Assembly (NCBI RefSeq): GCF_021044585.1
Contig: NZ_CP087998.1
Location: 372,001 to 436,000 of the forward strand
Direction: 5' to 3'
Source: Sulfurimonas sp. HSL-3221
Lineage (GTDB): Bacteria > Campylobacterota > Campylobacteria > Campylobacterales > Sulfurimonadaceae
Length of the DNA: 64,000 nucleotides
In this document: one piece after another, positions 54,091 through 64,000 of the stretch
How the letters are laid out: each line of letters begins with the position of its first letter
Position numbering within the stretch: the stretch's first letter is position 1
Translations under genes and position numbers: made by a program
The notes under the pieces: generated by a model
What the model was told of the DNA's origin: nothing
Seen by the model: the letters and a program-made list of their open reading frames with translations, nothing else
Databases searched by the model: none

Positions 54091-55893
54091 TCAGTGTTTG
54101 GTACTGACCGCCACTTCTTCCGCTGCCGCCACCGGGTCCGGCACGAGATACCCCTCCCGCACCATCATATCGATCACTTTTTTGTTGACTGCGACAGCGG
54201 TCAGAGAGGCGAAGTGGTATTTCTTCGGCTTTATAACGGTGACGCCGATCGTGTAGCGGTGCCCCTGCGTGTCGTTGGCGAAGCCGAGGAAAGAGGTGTT
54301 GTACTGGTTGACGTAGCGGCCCCCTTCGGCGATGTGGGCTGTTCCCGTTTTGCCGCCGATCTCGAGGCCGGGGGTGATCGTGCCCGTTCCGGTCCCCTCC
54401 CGGACGGTTTTGATCAGGATCTTTTTCATCCTCGCGGCCGTGGAGGGGGTGAGGACCTGGACCGGGTCGTCGGTTTCAAGGGCGATGGTCTCGCCCGTCG
54501 CGGGGTCGATGAGCTTGTTGGCGACGGTCGGTGTGACCGCTTTTCCGCCGTTGTTGAAGACGTTGTAGGCCTTGATCAACTGCATCAGGTCGACGCGCAG
54601 GCCGTAGCCGTAGGCGGTGGTGGCCTTGTAGATTTCGGCGTTCAGTTGCCGGACGCTGGGGAGGACCCCGCGTTTTTCATAGGGGAACTCCATCCCCGTC
54701 GGCCTGGTCAGGCCGAAGTTCCGCAGCCCTTCGGCGAATTCGTCCCCTTCGAGCTTTTGGGCCAGCTGGGCGATGCCGATGTTCGAGGAGTGGACGATGA
54801 CGTTCTCCGCGCTGATCCAGTTGAATTTGTGCTCGTCAGTGATCACCTTGCGCCCCATCTTGAAGCGTCCGCCGTGGCCGTTGACGATGTCAAAGGGGTT
54901 GACCTTCCCGTGTTCGAGCAGAATGGAGAAGACGAGGGGCTTGAGGACCGAACCCGGTTCGAAACTGTACTCAAGGGCTCCCGTATTGAGGGCGCTGTAG
55001 TCGCTTTTTTTGATCTGCGTCGGCAGAAAGCGGTTGGAGCTGGCAAGGGAGAGCACTTCCCCGTCGTCGCTGCGCATGATCACGACCATGATCTCTTCGG
55101 CATCGAGATAATCTTTCATGGCGTCTGCAATGCGCTCGACCCTTATTTGCAGGGTGACGGGAATGGTGAGCTGAAGGTCGTAGCCGTCCAGGGGCGGGGT
55201 AAAGAGGCTCTCCTTTGTCAGACGCTTGTAGTTATTGGCGTCGCGGGGAGCATAGGTGTAGCCGTTGCGGCGGGCCTGCAGCGAATCGTCAAACTGTTTT
55301 TCCAGCCCCTTGATGCCGCGGTTGCGGGTATAGCCGTCCTCTTCGAACTTGCGGGGGTAGCCGATAAGGGGGGTGAGGAGGTCGCCGTAGGGGTAGACGC
55401 GCGCTTCGCCGCTTTCGACGACGTTGAGTCCGTGCAGGATCGTATCCCCCGAGGGGGTTTCGTATTCGACGAAGATCCCGAGCCTGCGCAGTTCGAACGC
55501 GAGGCTTTTGAGGTACTGGGCCCGCTTAGGGGAGATGTCGTAGCTGAGCACGACGTTGCCGCGGCGTTTGCCGAGTTTTTGGCGGATCTTCGCCGTCGGG
55601 ATGCCGCTGTAGATGGAGAAGAGCTGCACGAAGAGCTCTTTTTTGTCGGGATCGATGTTGCGGGTGTTGACGGTCGCCTTGTAGAGTTTGCGTGTCGTCG
55701 CGATATGGAAACCGTCGGCGCTGATAAGGCTGCCGCGCATCGCCTTGGTCGTGCCGGAGGTGTAGAGGCGCGGCGTGTGGCGCTCGCCCAGGGCCTTGCC
55801 CGCCATCACGAGGGCAAAGACGGCAAAGGCGAATGTAATCAGCAAAAAGAGGATGACGATCTTTTTCTTTTTGTTCAGTTCAACGTTGGCCAT
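54091..55893 (-). CDS. ftsI: Penicillin-binding protein, FtsI type
   Basis: A 600-residue peptidoglycan transpeptidase for septal wall synthesis. One membrane helix at about 12-30. The catalytic motifs are SVLK (in EPGSVLKPL), SSN (in VHSSNIG) and KTGT (in GGKTGTAH). An N-terminal dimerisation domain precedes the catalytic domain. I chose the ATG at 55893 (MANVELNKKKK) with GGAAG upstream. An ATG seven codons earlier lacks a ribosome binding site. It is divergent from a small exported-protein gene and ftsW-murG, away from the main dcw cluster. Confidence 0.94.
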   Translation of the reverse strand: MANVELNKKKKIVILFLLITFAFAVFALVMAGKALGERHTPRLYTSGTTKAMRGSLISADGFHIATTRKLYKATVNTRNIDPDKKELFVQLFSIYSGIPTAKIRQKLGKRRGNVVLSYDISPKRAQYLKSLAFELRRLGIFVEYETPSGDTILHGLNVVESGEARVYPYGDLLTPLIGYPRKFEEDGYTRNRGIKGLEKQFDDSLQARRNGYTYAPRDANNYKRLTKESLFTPPLDGYDLQLTIPVTLQIRVERIADAMKDYLDAEEIMVVIMRSDDGEVLSLASSNRFLPTQIKKSDYSALNTGALEYSFEPGSVLKPLVFSILLEHGKVNPFDIVNGHGGRFKMGRKVITDEHKFNWISAENVIVHSSNIGIAQLAQKLEGDEFAEGLRNFGLTRPTGMEFPYEKRGVLPSVRQLNAEIYKATTAYGYGLRVDLMQLIKAYNVFNNGGKAVTPTVANKLIDPATGETIALETDDPVQVLTPSTAARMKKILIKTVREGTGTGTITPGLEIGGKTGTAHIAEGGRYVNQYNTSFLGFANDTQGHRYTIGVTVIKPKKYHFASLTAVAVNKKVIDMMVREGYLVPDPVAAAEEVAVSTKH

Positions 55894-55963
55894 CGTGCTG
55901 CTTCCGCCCTGCATGTTTCAGTAATCGGACTATAGCGTTTTGTGCTTGAAAGGGGGGTTAGTG

Positions 55964-55969
55964 TATAGT
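55964..55969 (+). promoter_or_regulatory. Putative -10 box, leaderless start at 55976
   Basis: TATAGT ends six bases before the ATG at 55976. TTGTGC at 55940-55945 is a possible -35 at 18 bases. An alternative GTG start at 55961, with AAGG upstream, would place this box inside the coding region. Confidence 0.4.
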
Positions 55970-55975
55970 GTGCGG

Positions 55976-56815
55976 ATGATAATACGCACCCTGACGTTGC
56001 TGCTGCTTTTTTTGCCGGGAATCCTTGCTGCCGAAACGCTGGCGGCAGGAAGGGTCTACACCGGACCGCAGAAACTCAGTGCCCCGAATTTGGGGGCATC
56101 GCTGATGCTGCCCGCGCAGTGGCAGGCACAGCTTGTCGGCGAACGCGGTCCCCTGGTGCTGCAGTCGCCCGACGGAGCGGGACGTGTCCTTATGGAGGCG
56201 AACACGAGCGTCCTGGGCGATCCCCGGCAGATGCTCCCGCAGCAGATGCGGTATTACGGACTGGAGCTCCGCTCCTCGTCACAGATCGCGGCGCTGCGGC
56301 CGTCGCTGTTCTACCGCCTCTACCGGGTCCAGGGCGAAGAGGCCTTTACCCGGGCATTGATCCATGTCGTGCTGGGACCGCAGGGGCGTGCGGTCGTGCT
56401 CTACGGCTTTTTTACACCCGAAGGGTACGAGGGGATGCGCCAGACGATGATCACCCTCGGCGACAGCATCGGATTCACGCCCCTGCGGGCCCTGCCCGCA
56501 CACGCGGAGGGGGTGTACCAGCGCATCAGCGGAGGCCATTTCGTCTTCTACCAGAACAGCGGCGCCTTTACAGAAAAACGGGAAGTGTGGCTCTGCCGCA
56601 ACGGCGACACGCTGCTGCGGGGGGTCCATACCGTGGCGAATGAAACGTCGCGTCAGCGGGTGCTGCGCCGGGGGGAGTGGCATATCGAAGGAGACGATCT
56701 GCTGCTGAACTTCGGCGAAGGGGGCGTCGAACGCTACCGCGTACGCCTGGAGAACAATACGCTCTATTTCGGCGGCGCCCAGACGTTCCGCCTCCCCAAC
56801 CACACCTGCGACTAG
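55976..56815 (+). CDS. Exported protein of unknown function
   Basis: A 279-residue protein with a signal peptide (MIIRTLTLLLLFLPGILAAE). The mature part has the look of two beta-rich domains: residues about 35-165 (ending GDSIGFTPLR), and a C-terminal segment about 190-279 with a short cysteine pair (LCRNGD, NHTCD). I recognise no family. The GTG at 55961 preceded by AAGGGGGG is a plausible alternative start that would add five residues. It is transcribed away from ftsI and followed by ftsW with about 100 bases between. Confidence 0.65.
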   Translation: MIIRTLTLLLLFLPGILAAETLAAGRVYTGPQKLSAPNLGASLMLPAQWQAQLVGERGPLVLQSPDGAGRVLMEANTSVLGDPRQMLPQQMRYYGLELRSSSQIAALRPSLFYRLYRVQGEEAFTRALIHVVLGPQGRAVVLYGFFTPEGYEGMRQTMITLGDSIGFTPLRALPAHAEGVYQRISGGHFVFYQNSGAFTEKREVWLCRNGDTLLRGVHTVANETSRQRVLRRGEWHIEGDDLLLNFGEGGVERYRVRLENNTLYFGGAQTFRLPNHTCD

Positions 56816-56916
56816 GTACGGATTCTGCCGCACGGAGCGTGCCGGGGGCGAAGCGTATAGAGGTGCCCATAAGCCTTCGGCGGCTAAAATACATCCAAAA
56901 AAAAGCCGGAGTGCGC

Positions 56917-58077
56917 ATGCCCGATAGAACCCTGTTCGTCACCGCCTCTACGCTGATCGCGATCAGCATCGTGATGATCTACTCCCTCTCGGAATACACG
57001 GTGGTTCTCTTCGATTACGCTCCGATGCACTTTGCCCTGCGCCAGATGGCCTTTGGGCTCTTCTCCATTTTGCTCATGTGGGGCATCGCCCAGCTTGACC
57101 CCGATGTCTGGCTCGGCCGCCTCGGTTTTCTGTTCTTTCTGGGGGCGCTCGTGCTGATGATGGGGATGCCCTTTATGCCGTCGTCGTTGGTGACGGAAGT
57201 CGGCGGGGCGAAACGGTGGATCCGCTTGGCCGGGGTCTCCCTGGCCCCCGTCGAGCTTTTCAAGATCGGGTTTGTCTATTTTCTCGCCTGGAGTTTTTCG
57301 CGCAAGATCCGCCACCACAGCGAACTCGGGATAAAGGGGGAGTTCCGGCAGTTCATTCCCTATGCCGCCTTCTTTATCCTGGTGATGGTCCTGATCGCAG
57401 TGATGCAGAAGGATCTGGGGCAGGTGATGGTCCTGGCGATGTCGCTGCTCTTCATGCTGATGCTCGCCGGCAGCAGTTTCCGCTTCTTCCTGGTGCTCAT
57501 GGCCTTCGCCGTGGGCGCCTTTGTCGTCTTCATCTTTACCGCCCAGCACCGGGTCGCGCGCATTATCTCCTGGTGGTCGCTGGCGCAGGACTCCATCCTC
57601 TCATTGATGCCCGAGTTTATCGCCGCGCATCTGCGGGTGCAGTCCCACGACGAACCCTACCAGATCAGCCACTCCCTCAACGCGATCCATAACGGCGGGA
57701 TCATCGGTACGGGCCTGGGCAACGGGACCTTCAAGCTGGGGTTTCTGAGCGAGGTGCATACGGACTTTATCCTGGCGGGGATCGCCGAGGAGTTCGGGTT
57801 TATAGGTATCGCCGTCGTGACGGGTCTCTTTCTCTGGATGCTCAAACGCATCTTTACGATCGCCAACCGCATCGGGAACGCCCGCTATTCGCTCTTCTGC
57901 GTCGGGATCGGGCTGCTGCTGGCCTTCGCGTTCCTGCTCAACGCCTTCGGCATCAGCGGCATTACCCCCATCAAGGGGATATCGGTACCCTTCCTCAGCT
58001 ACGGCGGCTCGGCGATGATGGCGTCGGCCGTCGGGGTGGGAATGGTCCTGATGATCTCGAAAAAGGCACAGTATTGA
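56917..58077 (+). CDS. ftsW: FtsW/RodA-family lipid II polymerase
   Basis: A 386-residue SEDS-family glycosyltransferase that polymerises peptidoglycan together with FtsI. About ten membrane helices. The family signature SGITPIKGISVPFLSYGGSAMM is near residue 350. FtsW is favoured over RodA because of the following murG and the nearby ftsI. I chose the ATG at 56917, with GGAG six bases upstream. The murG start overlaps the stop by four bases. Confidence 0.93.
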   Translation: MPDRTLFVTASTLIAISIVMIYSLSEYTVVLFDYAPMHFALRQMAFGLFSILLMWGIAQLDPDVWLGRLGFLFFLGALVLMMGMPFMPSSLVTEVGGAKRWIRLAGVSLAPVELFKIGFVYFLAWSFSRKIRHHSELGIKGEFRQFIPYAAFFILVMVLIAVMQKDLGQVMVLAMSLLFMLMLAGSSFRFFLVLMAFAVGAFVVFIFTAQHRVARIISWWSLAQDSILSLMPEFIAAHLRVQSHDEPYQISHSLNAIHNGGIIGTGLGNGTFKLGFLSEVHTDFILAGIAEEFGFIGIAVVTGLFLWMLKRIFTIANRIGNARYSLFCVGIGLLLAFAFLLNAFGISGITPIKGISVPFLSYGGSAMMASAVGVGMVLMISKKAQY

Positions 58078-59090
58078 AATTCGTATTGACAGGCGGCGGG
58101 ACCGGCGGACACCTGGCCATTGCCAAGGCCCTGCTGGACGCGATCTCCGCGGCAGGCGACGAAGCGATCTTCATCGGATCGACCACGGGGCAGGACCGGA
58201 TGTGGTTCGGGGAGGGCTCCGCGTTTGAGCAGACCCATTTTCTGGAGACGACGGGGGTCGTCAACCGCCGGGGAGTGGCGAAACTGGCGGCGCTGTGGCG
58301 GGTGGCCCGGTCGGCACTGGAGGCAAGGCGGATCATGAGGCGCTACCGCCCCGATGCCGTCATCAGCGTCGGGGGCTTTTCGGCGGCGCCGGCCTCTTTC
58401 GCGGCCCTCTCCCTGAAGATCCCCTATTTTATCCATGAACAAAACGCCGTGACCGGGCGGCTCAACCGTCTGCTTCGGCGCTACGCCCGCTGTTTTTTCA
58501 GCTCCTACGACTCCCAGAGCCCCGTCAAAAGCTATCCTGTGAACCGCGCGCTCTTCGAATCGGCGCGGGTGCGCGAGCGCGTAGAAACGGTGATCTTCCT
58601 CGGGGGCTCGCAGGGGGCGAAGGCGATCAACGACTTTGCCCTTGCCGTCGCCCCGGCATTGGCACGGCGCGGGATCGCCATTATCCACCAGTGCGGCGAA
58701 CGCGACTATGAACGGGTCCGGGAGGCGTATGCGGCCATGGGCATAGGGGCGGAGCTGTACGGGTTTACGAAGGAACTCCCCTCCCTGCTTGCGCGCAGCG
58801 ACCTCGCCGTCAGCCGTGCCGGGGCGAGCACGCTCTGGGAGCTGGCGGCGAACGGACTGCCGGCGCTCTACGTTCCCTACCCCTACGCGGCGGGGGACCA
58901 CCAGTACTACAACGCGATGTACCTGGCAGAGCAGGGGCTCTCCTGGGTCGTCCGGGAAGCGGAGCTCCGCCCCGAACTGCTTGAACAGATGCTCGACGAG
59001 GGTGTTGAAGCGGCCAGCAGGGGACTGCGGGCCCTGGAAGGCGACGATGCAGCCGCAGCGATCATTTCTGCCGTCCGGGGGGCGTGCTGA
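58074..59090 (+). CDS. murG: UDP-GlcNAc:undecaprenyl-PP-MurNAc-pentapeptide GlcNAc transferase
   Basis: Makes lipid II by adding GlcNAc to lipid I. It is 338 residues long. The N-terminal GGTGGHL, the middle GGSQGAKAIN and the C-terminal donor-binding segment SRAGASTLWELAANGLPALYVPYP are all intact. It starts with TTG, overlapping the ftsW stop (TTGA). This tight coupling matches the shared lipid II pathway. Its stop overlaps the dedA start. Confidence 0.95.
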   Translation: MKFVLTGGGTGGHLAIAKALLDAISAAGDEAIFIGSTTGQDRMWFGEGSAFEQTHFLETTGVVNRRGVAKLAALWRVARSALEARRIMRRYRPDAVISVGGFSAAPASFAALSLKIPYFIHEQNAVTGRLNRLLRRYARCFFSSYDSQSPVKSYPVNRALFESARVRERVETVIFLGGSQGAKAINDFALAVAPALARRGIAIIHQCGERDYERVREAYAAMGIGAELYGFTKELPSLLARSDLAVSRAGASTLWELAANGLPALYVPYPYAAGDHQYYNAMYLAEQGLSWVVREAELRPELLEQMLDEGVEAASRGLRALEGDDAAAAIISAVRGAC

Positions 59091-59707
59091 TGCTGGCGGA
59101 ACTGACGCAGTGGCTCGTCGAGGCAGTCCTGGGGCTGGGCTATGTCGGGATCTTCGCCCTGATGGCGGTGGAGAGCTCCTTCGTCCCTTTCCCCAGCGAG
59201 GTGGTGCTGGTGCCGGCGGGCTATCTGATCGCCCAGGGGGAGATGCATCCCATTGTGGTCATGCTCATGGCGCTGATGGGATCGCTGACCGGTGCGCTCA
59301 TCAACTACTACCTGGCGCTCTCGCTCGGCCTTCCCCTGCTGCGCCGCTACGGGCGCTACGTCTTTATCTCCGAGAAGAGCCTGGAGCGGCTCGATGCCTT
59401 TTTCAGGGCACACGGCCCCATTTCAACCTTTTCGGGGCGCCTGCTGCCGGGCATAAGGCAGCTCATCTCCATCCCTGCCGGCCTGGCGCGAATGCCCCTG
59501 GCACCCTTTGTGGCATATACGGCACTCGGGGCGGGGCTGTGGAGCCTGATCCTGGTACTGGTAGGCTACCTGATCGGCGAGAACGAGGCCCTGCTGAAGA
59601 GCTACCTGCGGGAGATCACCCTGGCGGTTTTCGTCGGGGTGGTCCTGCTGGTCGCCTTCTATGTCTACCGCCGGAGACGACCGTGCAAAACCCCCGATGA
59701 GGTTTGA
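59090..59707 (+). CDS. DedA-family membrane protein
   Basis: A 205-residue membrane protein. It has the family pattern with PFPSE in the first half (ESSFVPFPSEVVLVPAGYL) and the R-rich FSGRLLPGIRQLISIPAG. DedA proteins flip or transport undecaprenyl phosphate or other lipids. The location right after murG fits recycling of the lipid carrier. I chose the ATG at 59090 in the TGATG overlap. An in-frame GTG two codons earlier is an alternative. Confidence 0.85.
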   Translation: MLAELTQWLVEAVLGLGYVGIFALMAVESSFVPFPSEVVLVPAGYLIAQGEMHPIVVMLMALMGSLTGALINYYLALSLGLPLLRRYGRYVFISEKSLERLDAFFRAHGPISTFSGRLLPGIRQLISIPAGLARMPLAPFVAYTALGAGLWSLILVLVGYLIGENEALLKSYLREITLAVFVGVVLLVAFYVYRRRRPCKTPDEV

Positions 59708-59766
59708 GTGACTCTTTAGGAAAACTTATGTATCATGGGGCACCGAATGCGGTGCCAGGAGACCCC

Positions 59767-60108
59767 ATGAAAGAGACGATCGAGTCGATCAACAGGCAGT
59801 TTGATGCCCTCATCGCCAAAATCGATCCGCTGTCGGCCGAGATGCTGCGTGATCGTGACTATGCCGTGCAGCTTGCCGACTGCGTTACCCGTTCGTATGT
59901 GATGCTCAACGACGGCATGAACAGCGAGCACGAGGTCTGCTGCGCCTGTGCCCTTGAACGGGACTATCTGCGCGAGGCAATGGAGCGGCTGGAGCTGATC
60001 GGGCAGACGGGGGAGGTCGACACGGAGACGGAACGTTTCTATTTCGAGTTTGTCGCAAGCCTCTGGACCATCCGCCGCCACATCGCCGCCGCGCTTTCCC
60101 GCCTTTAG
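59767..60108 (+). CDS. Small conserved cytoplasmic protein, unknown function
   Basis: A 113-residue mostly helical protein. It has a conserved-looking cysteine cluster, [18 protein letters not shown], in the middle. No membrane segment. The ATG at 59767 has a clear AGGAGA six to nine bases upstream. An in-frame TTG at 59704 overlapping the dedA stop would add 21 residues. I recognise no family. Confidence 0.65.
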   Translation: MKETIESINRQFDALIAKIDPLSAEMLRDRDYAVQLADCVTRSYVMLNDGMNSEHEVCCACALERDYLREAMERLELIGQTGEVDTETERFYFEFVASLWTIRRHIAAALSRL

Positions 60109-60132
60109 AGCTACACTTAATCCCCGCTTCGC

Positions 60133-60138
60133 TATAAT
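60133..60138 (+). promoter_or_regulatory. Putative -10 box for alaS
   Basis: TATAAT about 46 bases before the alaS ATG, in a small intergenic gap. No -35 is evident. Confidence 0.55.
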
Positions 60139-60184
60139 CGCGCATATTTTACCGCGGTGCTTTGCCGCACAAAGTGATGAGAGT

Positions 60185-62730
<2,546 letters not shown>

Positions 62731-62734
<4 letters not shown>

Positions 62735-63267
62735 AAGAGGCCATGGTTACCTTCTTCTGGGAGTACAGCACGCTGATCGTCTTCCTGCATGTGCTCAGCG
62801 CCGTCGTCTGGGTCGGCGGGATGATCGCCATGCGTTTCGCCGCGCACAACTCCTTCATGGAGCTTGAGCCCCCGGTGCGCCTGGCGCGCACCGCCCATGC
62901 GCTGAAGCGTCTCTTCGCGATCGTCAGCCCCTTTGTTGTCATTCTGATCATCACGGCCGTGTTGATGGCCGTAGGCTGGGGCTTCCGCGCCGCGTCGGTG
63001 GACGCGAACGGCAATGTTATTGACGAAGCGGCGTTCGCGACCTATCAGCTCGTGCACGTTAAAGAGGCGATCTGGCTCATCATGGCCCTCAACCTGGGCG
63101 CCATGATCCTGCGACGCAACAAGGCGCAGAAAAAGATCGATGCCGGCGATTTCGCCGCGGCCAAAGGGCTGCTGGGGCTGATCGGGAAGTACATGGTCCC
63201 GCTGAACATCATCCTCGGTGTTATCGCCATCTACCTGGGAGTCACGCTGCGCTACTCGCACGCGTAA
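62731..63267 (+). CDS. Four-helix membrane protein, CopD-like
   Basis: A 178-residue protein with four predicted membrane helices, at about 12-34, 62-83, 108-125 and 145-172. His20 in helix 1 ([14 protein letters not shown]) and His109 in helix 3 ([10 protein letters not shown]) are placed like the paired histidines of small haem-binding or copper-resistance CopD-type membrane proteins. This is suggestive only. Overlaps alaS by four bases and is followed four bases later by maf, so alaS, this gene, maf and the next gene form one run. Confidence 0.7.
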
Positions 63268-63271
63268 GGTC

Positions 63272-63835
63272 ATGGCCGCTCCCCTCCGCCTCGCCTCCGC
63301 CTCGCAAAGCCGGGCCCTGCTGTTAGAGCAGGCCGGGATCGACTTTATCCAGACCCCGATGGACTATGACGAGGAGCAGATCGTCGCCGCTTCGCCGAAA
63401 AATTTCGTCTACCAGGCGACGGTAGGGAAGTATGAGGCAGGAATGCGGACCTTCGGCATCGAGGGGCATCCGCTCCTCGTTGCCGATTCCGTCGTGACGT
63501 CGCAGGGACAAATCCTGCGGAAGGCGCGCTGTCTCGATGATGCCCGCAATATCCTGATGACGCAGAGCGGCAGCGTTACCTCCATCATCACCTGCATGAT
63601 CTACCACTCCCCCCGTCTGAAGCTCATTGACATCTCCGCGACGGATTACCTCTTCGCCCCCTTCGACCCCGAGGACCTGGAGCGCTATCTTGCCTCCGGG
63701 GAGTGGCGCGGCAAGGCGGGGGGCTGCATGGTCGAAGGGTTCTGCAAACCCTACATCCGCAGCGTCCGCGGCAATGAAAGTACCGCGATGGGGCTCAACG
63801 TCGAGGCCCTCAAACCATTCCTGGAGGGCGTATGA
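63272..63835 (+). CDS. maf: Maf-family nucleotide pyrophosphatase
   Basis: A 187-residue protein that hydrolyses non-canonical or modified nucleotides and is also linked to division arrest. N-terminal LRLASASQSRALLLEQAGI and the catalytic LLVADSVV (normally ADT) are present, along with the C-terminal EWRGKAGGCMVEGF. The ATG at 63272 gives the usual family start. It overlaps the next gene by ATGA. Specificity among Maf subfamilies is not determined. Confidence 0.9.
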   Translation: MAAPLRLASASQSRALLLEQAGIDFIQTPMDYDEEQIVAASPKNFVYQATVGKYEAGMRTFGIEGHPLLVADSVVTSQGQILRKARCLDDARNILMTQSGSVTSIITCMIYHSPRLKLIDISATDYLFAPFDPEDLERYLASGEWRGKAGGCMVEGFCKPYIRSVRGNESTAMGLNVEALKPFLEGV

Positions 63836-64000
63836 AACGACTTGCTACCGCAGTGATGCTCATGCTGATGATCGCCGGCTGTGCGAAAACCCCTGTGACG
63901 GGGCGTTCCCAACTCATTCTGATCTCCAACGAGCAGGAGGTCGCGCTGGGGCTCAGCGAATCGGAGAAGCTCAAAAAGAGTGCCAAACTCTCCACAAACA
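63832..64000 (+). CDS. Lipoprotein M48-type metalloprotease, N-terminus only (runs off right edge)
   Basis: The first 56 residues of a gene that continues past the window. Lipobox IAGC at residue about 17 and the motif KTPVTGRSQLILISNEQEVALGLSE, which is typical of M48 peptidases of the LoiP/BepA group. The zinc motif HEXXH lies outside, so the activity is inferred. It overlaps maf by four bases. Confidence 0.75.
   Translation, partial: MKRLATAVMLMLMIAGCAKTPVTGRSQLILISNEQEVALGLSESEKLKKSAKLSTN

Noticed and set aside
54094-55935. 613-codon antisense frame opposite ftsI
   Set aside because: ftsI has the intact catalytic motifs. The antisense product is low-complexity with no signals.

Overview
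The window is an ordinary, densely packed chromosomal segment of a member of the Campylobacterota (epsilonproteobacteria), most likely Sulfurimonas- or Sulfuricurvum-like, but visibly GC-rich for that phylum. Evidence for the placement: a threonyl-tRNA synthetase without a TGS domain, an RF2 gene without the programmed frameshift, a compact BioB, petABC with a diheme cytochrome c, a TonB-receptor-rich gene set and a PseC-like protein. rpoB and rpoC are separate genes, which argues against Helicobacter and Wolinella. Genus-level placement is inference. No transposase, prophage, CRISPR array or integrase was seen.

Layout. 1-6 kb: bioB (partial), a phosphoesterase and topA in one minus-strand operon, then small membrane proteins and a PseC-like protein that has lost its PLP lysine. 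6-10 kb: tRNA-Val, thrS-infC-rpmI-rplT, upp. 10-16.5 kb: a TonB receptor/YfiR-like/diguanylate cyclase operon facing a protein with a degenerate nuclease-like motif, then a lipoprotein and a very acidic small protein. 16.6-24.3 kb: tRNA-Ser, mnmG and a glycosyltransferase-like gene, petABC (cytochrome bc1), moaA-queE. 24.3-32.4 kb is the accessory envelope region: an orphan membrane-tethered TAXI receptor, two outer-membrane barrel proteins (one carrying an HEXXH metallopeptidase domain), rlmB, a Sel1-PldA fusion, a thioredoxin-like protein and yaaA.

32.5-49.8 kb is the main translation and transcription block: four tRNAs from a near-consensus promoter, tuf, rpmG, tRNA-Trp, secE, nusG, rplKAJL, an attenuator and long stem-loop, rpoB, rpoC, rpsL, rpsG, fusA. 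49.8-53 kb runs back on the minus strand (DUF3108 protein, bpt, coiled-coil lipoprotein, prfB). 53-64 kb holds panC, ftsI, and a plus-strand run of ftsW, murG, dedA, alaS, a CopD-like membrane protein, maf and the start of an M48-type lipoprotein metalloprotease.

Most of the window is housekeeping. No clearly new multi-gene system stands out. The best candidates for new biology are the two proteins with degenerate active sites (4378-5454 and 14055-15176), the TonB receptor/YfiR/c-di-GMP operon, the peptidase-barrel fusion at 26494-29190, the orphan TAXI protein and a recurring start-site layout that suggests leaderless mRNAs.
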